Shown: positions 8,109 to 11,107 of the stretch, in pieces | Numbering within the stretch: position 1 is the stretch's first letter | Layout of the letters: each line of letters begins with the position of its first letter | Origin: Dehalococcoidales bacterium | Lineage (GTDB): Bacteria; Chloroflexota; Dehalococcoidia; Dehalococcoidales; UBA5760 | NCBI GenBank assembly: GCA_028710655.1 | Contig: JAQTTS010000042.1 | Coordinates: forward strand, 1-11,107 | Reading direction: 5' to 3' | Length of the DNA stretch: 11,107 nt | Made by a program: the position numbers and the translations under genes | The notes under the pieces: generated by a model | What the model saw: only the letters and a program-made list of their open reading frames with translations | What the model was told of the DNA's origin: nothing | Databases searched by the model: none

Positions 8109-8139
8109 AGTATAAAACCTCCGGTTAGCGGAGAGTCAA
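8109..8139 (-). promoter_or_regulatory. MerR-type autoregulated promoter (19-bp spacer with operator dyad)
   Basis: On the minus strand TTGACT (8134-8139) and TATACT (8109-8114) are separated by exactly 19 nt, two more than the optimal 17. The spacer contains the dyad CTCCG-N5-CGGAG (8119-8133). Elongated spacers with a central dyad are the hallmark of MerR-controlled promoters, where the regulator bends and untwists DNA to realign the boxes. It lies about 40 nt before the MerR start codon. Confidence 0.75.
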
Positions 8140-8279
8140 GAGGTAGCTTAAATCATGTTCCCAGTAAGTATAAACTTGAAAAAACTGCAGGCAAAAAATA
8201 GAAACGCCGGTTCGTGCGACCAGGTGACCGGGTAGGCAACACCACCGCAAATACCCCTCATAATCCTGTTGACAAAAGG
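8140..8279. other. Intergenic DNA with no gene recognised
   Basis: This stretch separates the MerR promoter from the promoter of the small DUF1508 gene. I see no coding frame or known RNA. One inverted pair, CCGGT (8207-8211) and ACCGG (8227-8231), could form a short hairpin. A nearby GGTTCG recalls a tRNA T-loop, but there is no cloverleaf. Confidence 0.5.
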
Positions 8280-8288
8280 TGGTATAAT
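8280..8288 (+). promoter_or_regulatory. Extended -10 promoter upstream of the DUF1508 gene
   Basis: TATAAT (8283-8288) is a perfect -10, with TG at 8280-8281 giving the extended TGn form, which can work without a -35. A perfect TTGACA lies at 8269-8274, but only 8 nt away, too close for a normal -35. A second TATAAT (8302-8307) lies 27 nt from that TTGACA. Transcription from the first box would start near 8295 and give a leader of about 180 nt. Confidence 0.5.
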
Positions 8289-8321
8289 TATGATGATTAA
8301 CTATAATAAGTAGGTGGTGCC

Positions 8322-8447
8322 ATAGAGGATATCCAGACAGATATCATACTAGTCCCTAGGGAAAGCTCTCCTATTACGGCGGCATCCAGGATCACTGTAG
8401 AAAACATCCTTATCTCCATAATAGAGGAGATGTGGTTTCATATATAG
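8322..8447 (+). other. Candidate leader ORF of 41 codons with possible AUA start
   Basis: From ATA 8322 to TAG 8445-8447 the frame is open and reads IEDIQTDIILVPRESSPITA, then ASRITVENILISIIEEMWFHI. AGGTGG (8312-8317) sits at ribosome-binding distance before the ATA, where an ATG would be expected. No ATG, GTG or TTG start lies in frame before the TAA at 8307-8309. It could be a rare AUA-started peptide, a gene that lost its start codon, or chance. I do not recognise the peptide. Confidence 0.25.
8412..8431 (+). other. Leader hairpin upstream of the DUF1508 gene
   Basis: ATCTCC (8412-8417) and GGAGAT (8426-8431) are exact reverse complements around an 8-nt loop. The right arm looks like a ribosome-binding site. 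It lies about 35 nt before the true AAGGAGG of the DUF1508 gene, and a role in control is only possible. Confidence 0.3.
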
Positions 8448-8477
8448 AATAATAGGATATTAATAAGGAGGTTTTCG

Positions 8478-8657
8478 ATGGCTGCGAAATTTGAGCTGTA
8501 CAAAGATGCCAAGGGTGAATTTCGCTGGAGATTGGTAGCGTCTAATGGGCAAACGATAGCCAATGGAGGCGAGGGCTACAAAACAAAAGCGAGCGCAATG
8601 AATGGCATAGAGTCTGTTAAAAAGAATGCTCCGGTAGCTCCGATCGAAGAGAAGTAG
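8478..8657 (+). CDS. Small DUF1508 (YegP-type) protein
   Basis: 59 residues, one complete DUF1508 unit: KFELYKDAKGEFRWRLVASN (residues 4-23), then GQTIANGGEGYKTKASAMNG and IESVKKNAP. The pattern of an aromatic beta strand with GEFRWRL, an NGQ turn, a GYKTK segment and a helix with GIESVKKNA is diagnostic. Family members such as E. coli YegP contain two such units in about 110 residues; single-unit versions are common. The function is not established. AAGGAGG at 8465-8471 is an excellent ribosome-binding site 6 nt from the ATG. The gene stands alone behind its own promoter and long leader, and is convergent with the flavoprotein gene. The short tail (VAPIEEK) is likely disordered. Confidence 0.88.
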   Translation: MAAKFELYKDAKGEFRWRLVASNGQTIANGGEGYKTKASAMNGIESVKKNAPVAPIEEK

Positions 8658-8699
8658 AACAAACCGGCGGGCTTGGTGAACCTTTCCTTATGTGGCCAT

Positions 8700-8721
8700 A
8701 TACCGATGTTTAGATCGGTAT
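8700..8721. terminator. Hairpin between convergent DUF1508 and flavoprotein genes
   Basis: ATACCGAT (8700-8707) and ATCGGTAT (8714-8721) form a perfect 8-bp stem with a 6-nt loop. It lies 42 nt after the DUF1508 stop and about 70 nt past the flavoprotein stop, so it could end transcription both ways. No U-run follows on either strand, so the terminator call is tentative. Confidence 0.4.
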
Positions 8722-8790
8722 GATACTGGGCTGCGTCTGTTTGAAGTTCGGAAATCGTGGGGCTATTGTAGATAGTGTTAAGACGTCTGG

Positions 8791-10293
8791 TCAAGGCTGA
8801 GACGATAAGAACTGAGCCTTATCTTTATGGCGAAGTAGCTGAATTACACTGCGTCCGTCCATTGCTGCTGGAGGCACCCCCCCACCAGGGTTAACCCACT
8901 GCCCAATCGTGTAGAAGTTATCCAGTCCGGGAAGAGTTTTTGACATGTTTTTGCCGAATGTGTCTACAGTTAAGAGCCAACCTTCAAAACTACCGTTCCA
9001 ATTTCCGGTGTAATGTTCAAAAGTCATTGGTGTTGCTACATCACTCATCTCAATCTGATCAGAAATACCGGGGAAACGCTGCTCAAGAGCGGCTATCACT
9101 TGCTCAGCAACCCTCTCCTTTTCTGCATTGTATTCATCCGGACTTTGTGCTAATAGGCTCCATCGTTCGTAGTTGGACATTAACATCACACGCACGACCG
9201 TCCTGCCGTGGGGGGCCAGAAAGGGATCAAAATTGTACACCTGGGCGCTCAGCCGTATCAGAATTTTATTGTCTATCATTATCGGCTTGCGAAGTGGAAA
9301 ACTAACCCCTACCACTGAAGCAGGAAAATCATCGAATGCACGTGTTACGCCCAGTGCCACATAGAGCAACGGCGGAAAAATCGGTAGCCTGTCGTATCGA
9401 CTTCGGATTTCCTCATCCATATACCGTGCACCAAGCATATTAAATATAGTACTGTGACCATCCGCTGCCGAAATTACTACATCGCCTCGATATTCTTGGC
9501 CGTTAACAAGCCTGATTCCGACTGCTGAATCGTTCTCAACCAATATCTTCTCTACCCGCGAATCATAACGTATCTCACCCCCAAGACCAAGATATCGCCG
9601 CTCAATTGCCCTGGCAAATTCCAGCGAGCCCCCAATCGGGTAGCCTGCCACCCTATTGTGTAACCAAGCCAGTGTCATAATCATACCGGCCATGGGAAAA
9701 TTGTTGATATCACCAAAGACAGTAGCGAAAGATTCCGACAGAAACGGGTTGCGAAATCGCGTGGCGAAGTCGCGCACCGAGATTCTGCCCCACTTTGCCA
9801 TCATCTTCAGGAGAGGGAGCCGGCTAACCATATTGAACCCATCTTTAAACGAATGGGATTCAAAATCCGCACCCACTGGCAGTTCATATCGAGCGCAGGT
9901 ACGTATTGCATCGACGAAAGTTTCGATTGTTTCTTTATCCTCCGGAGCGATTTCTTTCATGTGCTGCTCCAGTCGGTCAGCATCGGTATAGACTACGAAT
10001 GCTCTACTCCGGTCTCCTTCTACACGCATGAATGTATCGTGATTAAAGAAAGAGCGGCCTTGTATTGCACCTAGCTCTAGCCAGATTTGGCGTAAAGGAC
10101 TGTTCGGTGCAGACCCGACCAGCCAATGGATACAACCGTCAATAGTATAAACTCTACGCTTCCATGATGTGCAGAGTCCGCCAGGGTTGTGCCCTTGCTC
10201 AAATATCTGCGTTTGATAGCCATTCATTTGCCCATAACACCCGGCAGACAAGCCGGCAATCCCAGCGCCAACTATTAAAATAGATCCGGTCAT
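8791..10293 (-). CDS. FAD-dependent oxidoreductase, phytoene desaturase/carotene isomerase-like (CrtI/CrtISO/RetSat family)
   Basis: 500 residues, the usual length for this family. The N-terminal dinucleotide fold has GAGIAG (9-14), an acidic residue E32 at the end of beta-2 for the FAD ribose, and NPGGLCTSW (36-44), typical of CrtI-like proteins. The C-terminal FAD motif, YTIGQWVNPGGGVPPAAMDG (about 461-480), is also diagnostic. Members desaturate, isomerise or saturate polyene chains such as carotenoids or retinol, and many bacterial members have unknown lipid substrates. No carotenoid genes (crtB, crtE) are near, so carotenoid use cannot be assumed. AGGAGG lies just upstream on the minus strand (10297-10304). 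The gene is divergent from the protease and convergent with DUF1508, so it is probably a single-gene unit. Confidence 0.93.
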   Translation of the reverse strand: MTGSILIVGAGIAGLSAGCYGQMNGYQTQIFEQGHNPGGLCTSWKRRVYTIDGCIHWLVGSAPNSPLRQIWLELGAIQGRSFFNHDTFMRVEGDRSRAFVVYTDADRLEQHMKEIAPEDKETIETFVDAIRTCARYELPVGADFESHSFKDGFNMVSRLPLLKMMAKWGRISVRDFATRFRNPFLSESFATVFGDINNFPMAGMIMTLAWLHNRVAGYPIGGSLEFARAIERRYLGLGGEIRYDSRVEKILVENDSAVGIRLVNGQEYRGDVVISAADGHSTIFNMLGARYMDEEIRSRYDRLPIFPPLLYVALGVTRAFDDFPASVVGVSFPLRKPIMIDNKILIRLSAQVYNFDPFLAPHGRTVVRVMLMSNYERWSLLAQSPDEYNAEKERVAEQVIAALEQRFPGISDQIEMSDVATPMTFEHYTGNWNGSFEGWLLTVDTFGKNMSKTLPGLDNFYTIGQWVNPGGGVPPAAMDGRSVIQLLRHKDKAQFLSSQP

Positions 10294-10305
10294 ATTGTCC
10301 TCCTA

Positions 10306-10318
10306 ACAGCACTGCTGT
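10306..10318. promoter_or_regulatory. 6-1-6 palindrome in the flavoprotein leader
   Basis: ACAGCA-C-TGCTGT (10306-10318) is a perfect short dyad beside the ribosome-binding site of the flavoprotein gene. It could be an operator or an mRNA hairpin with a loop too small to be stable. It is short enough to arise by chance. Confidence 0.25.
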
Positions 10319-10336
10319 CAGAAAACTCGTAACGAT

Positions 10337-10342
10337 ATTATA
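10337..10342 (-). promoter_or_regulatory. Putative -10 box for the flavoprotein gene
   Basis: TATAAT on the minus strand (10337-10342), 43 nt before the start codon. No well-matched -35 lies 16-18 nt upstream; TTGTCG (10364-10369) is 21 nt away. Position and exact -10 support it, but the promoter is incomplete. Confidence 0.35.
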
Positions 10343-10439
10343 CCCCACACAGCCATTTTATGACGACAACAGATTACGGCAAACCAACAGGAACTAAAAA
10401 GCAATTCCCCGGCTATCGACAGATTAATAGTGATGCCCA

Positions 10440-10476
10440 CCAACTGATGTTGCCATTGTGCGGCATACCAAGTTGG
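10440..10476. promoter_or_regulatory. 37-bp interrupted dyad, likely operator of the C11 protease gene
   Basis: CCAACT (10440-10445) pairs with AGTTGG (10471-10476), and inside them TGCC (10451-10454) pairs with GGCA (10462-10465). The spacing is exactly symmetrical: 6-5-4-7-4-5-6. It covers the putative -35 of the protease promoter, a classic place for a dimeric repressor or activator. No regulator beside it is a clear candidate. Confidence 0.45.
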
Positions 10477-10484
10477 CGTATAAT
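10456..10484 (+). promoter_or_regulatory. Putative sigma-70 promoter for the C11 protease
   Basis: TATAAT (10479-10484) is a perfect -10. TTGTGC (10456-10461) lies exactly 17 nt upstream and matches the -35 only in TTG. A weak -35 under a large dyad is what an activator- or repressor-controlled promoter would look like. Transcription would start near 10491, about 58 nt before the ATG. Confidence 0.5.
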
Positions 10485-10548
10485 TAGCAGCAGCGATGAT
10501 TCCAGAAACACACCAATAGAATTCATGGGGAGTTGAGGACAATTTCAC

Positions 10549-11107
10549 ATGGCCGGGAACCGGGGACCTATGAGGCGTACGATAACGGCAGGACGTCGGC
10601 GACACCCGAGTCCATCACCATCAGGTGGTCGTGACAGAGCAGAAGCACCGCGCCGCGAGGTGGGTTATTCCGGCGGTAGCAGCGGGGGTGGTGATATGGG
10701 GGGTGGCACCTACTCCGGTGGGGGCAGGGGGCTACCTTTCTTCGGTGGCAAGAGTAAACTTTCAATCATAATGACGGTCGTCGCGCTTGTTATTATCTTC
10801 GGTATCCAGTACTGTGGTGGCCTTGATCTTAGCGATAATGGGATGACCACTCTACCTACGGACTCCGGCAGCAGCCAGATTACTGACCTACCCGCTGCCG
10901 GTGGCTTTGTCAGCAACTACTCTGATGCCTCGGTTATTCACGGGGGTACCGAGCCTGATCAGACCTGGCTGGTGATGCTTTACCAGGACGCTGACGACAA
11001 GATACTGGAAAAGGACATTTGTCTGGACACAAACGAGGCCGAAAAAGCCGGCTCGTCCAGCCGGGTCAGGATAGTATCACAGTTGGATCGTTACAGTGGA
11101 GGCTACA
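10549..11107 (+). CDS. Clostripain-family (peptidase C11) cysteine protease, membrane-anchored, 3'-truncated by window end
   Basis: The first 186 residues are present; the frame is open to the window edge. The N-terminus is Arg-rich (RRRHPSP, about 17-23), then Gly-rich (about 41-67). A membrane helix follows (about 71-88, IIMTVVALVIIFGI), then a Ser/Thr/Asp linker. From about residue 139 the sequence is the start of the C11 fold: TWLVMLYQDADDKILEKDI and VRIVSQLDRYSGGY, matching the family's first beta strand, DxDxxLE-like turn and QxDR segment. Catalytic His and Cys should lie beyond the window. Positive residues before the helix predict a type II anchor with the protease outside. I chose ATG 10549 over 10570: GAGGA (10535-10539) lies 9 nt upstream, and an in-frame TGA at 10534 blocks extension. 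Confidence 0.8.
   Translation, partial: MAGNRGPMRRTITAGRRRHPSPSPSGGRDRAEAPRREVGYSGGSSGGGDMGGGTYSGGGRGLPFFGGKSKLSIIMTVVALVIIFGIQYCGGLDLSDNGMTTLPTDSGSSQITDLPAAGGFVSNYSDASVIHGGTEPDQTWLVMLYQDADDKILEKDICLDTNEAEKAGSSSRVRIVSQLDRYSGGY

Noticed and set aside
8205..8250. tRNA or riboswitch in the GGTTCG/GGTGACC region
   Set aside because: No cloverleaf, acceptor stem or known riboswitch core could be traced; only one 5-bp inverted pair is present.
8576..8794. 72-codon minus-strand ORF opposite DUF1508
   Set aside because: It is antisense to a recognisable DUF1508 gene and has no family resemblance or ribosome-binding site that would favour it.
10318..10605. 95-codon minus-strand ORF upstream of the flavoprotein gene
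   Set aside because: It overlaps the promoter region and the start of the C11 gene, and the peptide looks random.

Overview
The window looks like bacterial chromosome from an uncultured, free-living prokaryote of medium G+C. Consensus-like sigma-70 promoters, good Shine-Dalgarno sites and the gene families seen (HerA-like ATPase, MoxR/DUF58/DUF4129 envelope cluster, clostripain-type protease, CrtI-like flavoprotein) would fit Chloroflexota such as Dehalococcoidia. That placement is inference, because no marker gene is present. There are no rRNA, tRNA, CRISPR or intact mobile elements.

Layout. Positions 16-2487 (minus) carry a large HerA/FtsK-like P-loop ATPase with a coiled-coil tail. It is divergent from a plus-strand block: a MarR regulator (2794-3246) with a clear promoter, the 58-residue stump of a MATE drug exporter (3300-3476), then DUF58 (3515-4780), an eight-TM DUF4129 protein (4777-6165) and a MoxR AAA+ ATPase (6202-7164). 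The last three form the well-known MoxR/DUF58/DUF4129 module, probably for assembling or quality-controlling envelope or secreted proteins. No transglutaminase-like gene is visible and MoxR comes last. A perfect 28-bp palindrome (7206-7233) separates this block from a convergent MerR/GyrI-like regulator (7254-8069, minus), whose own promoter has the 19-bp spacer and internal dyad typical of MerR control.

Positions 8140-8477 are mostly non-coding, with an extended -10 promoter and a roughly 180-nt leader before a tiny DUF1508/YegP-type gene (8478-8657). A convergent FAD-dependent CrtI-like oxidoreductase fills 8791-10293 (minus). A divergent control region (10294-10548) with a 37-bp interrupted dyad precedes a membrane-anchored C11 (clostripain-like) protease that runs off the right edge.

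The main observation is the decayed MarR-MATE operon lying directly against the envelope cluster. The MATE body is missing and only 38 nt separate the stump from DUF58, so the envelope genes may now be read from the MarR promoter. I found no clearly new multi-gene system. The other points of interest are regulatory DNA and small ORFs.
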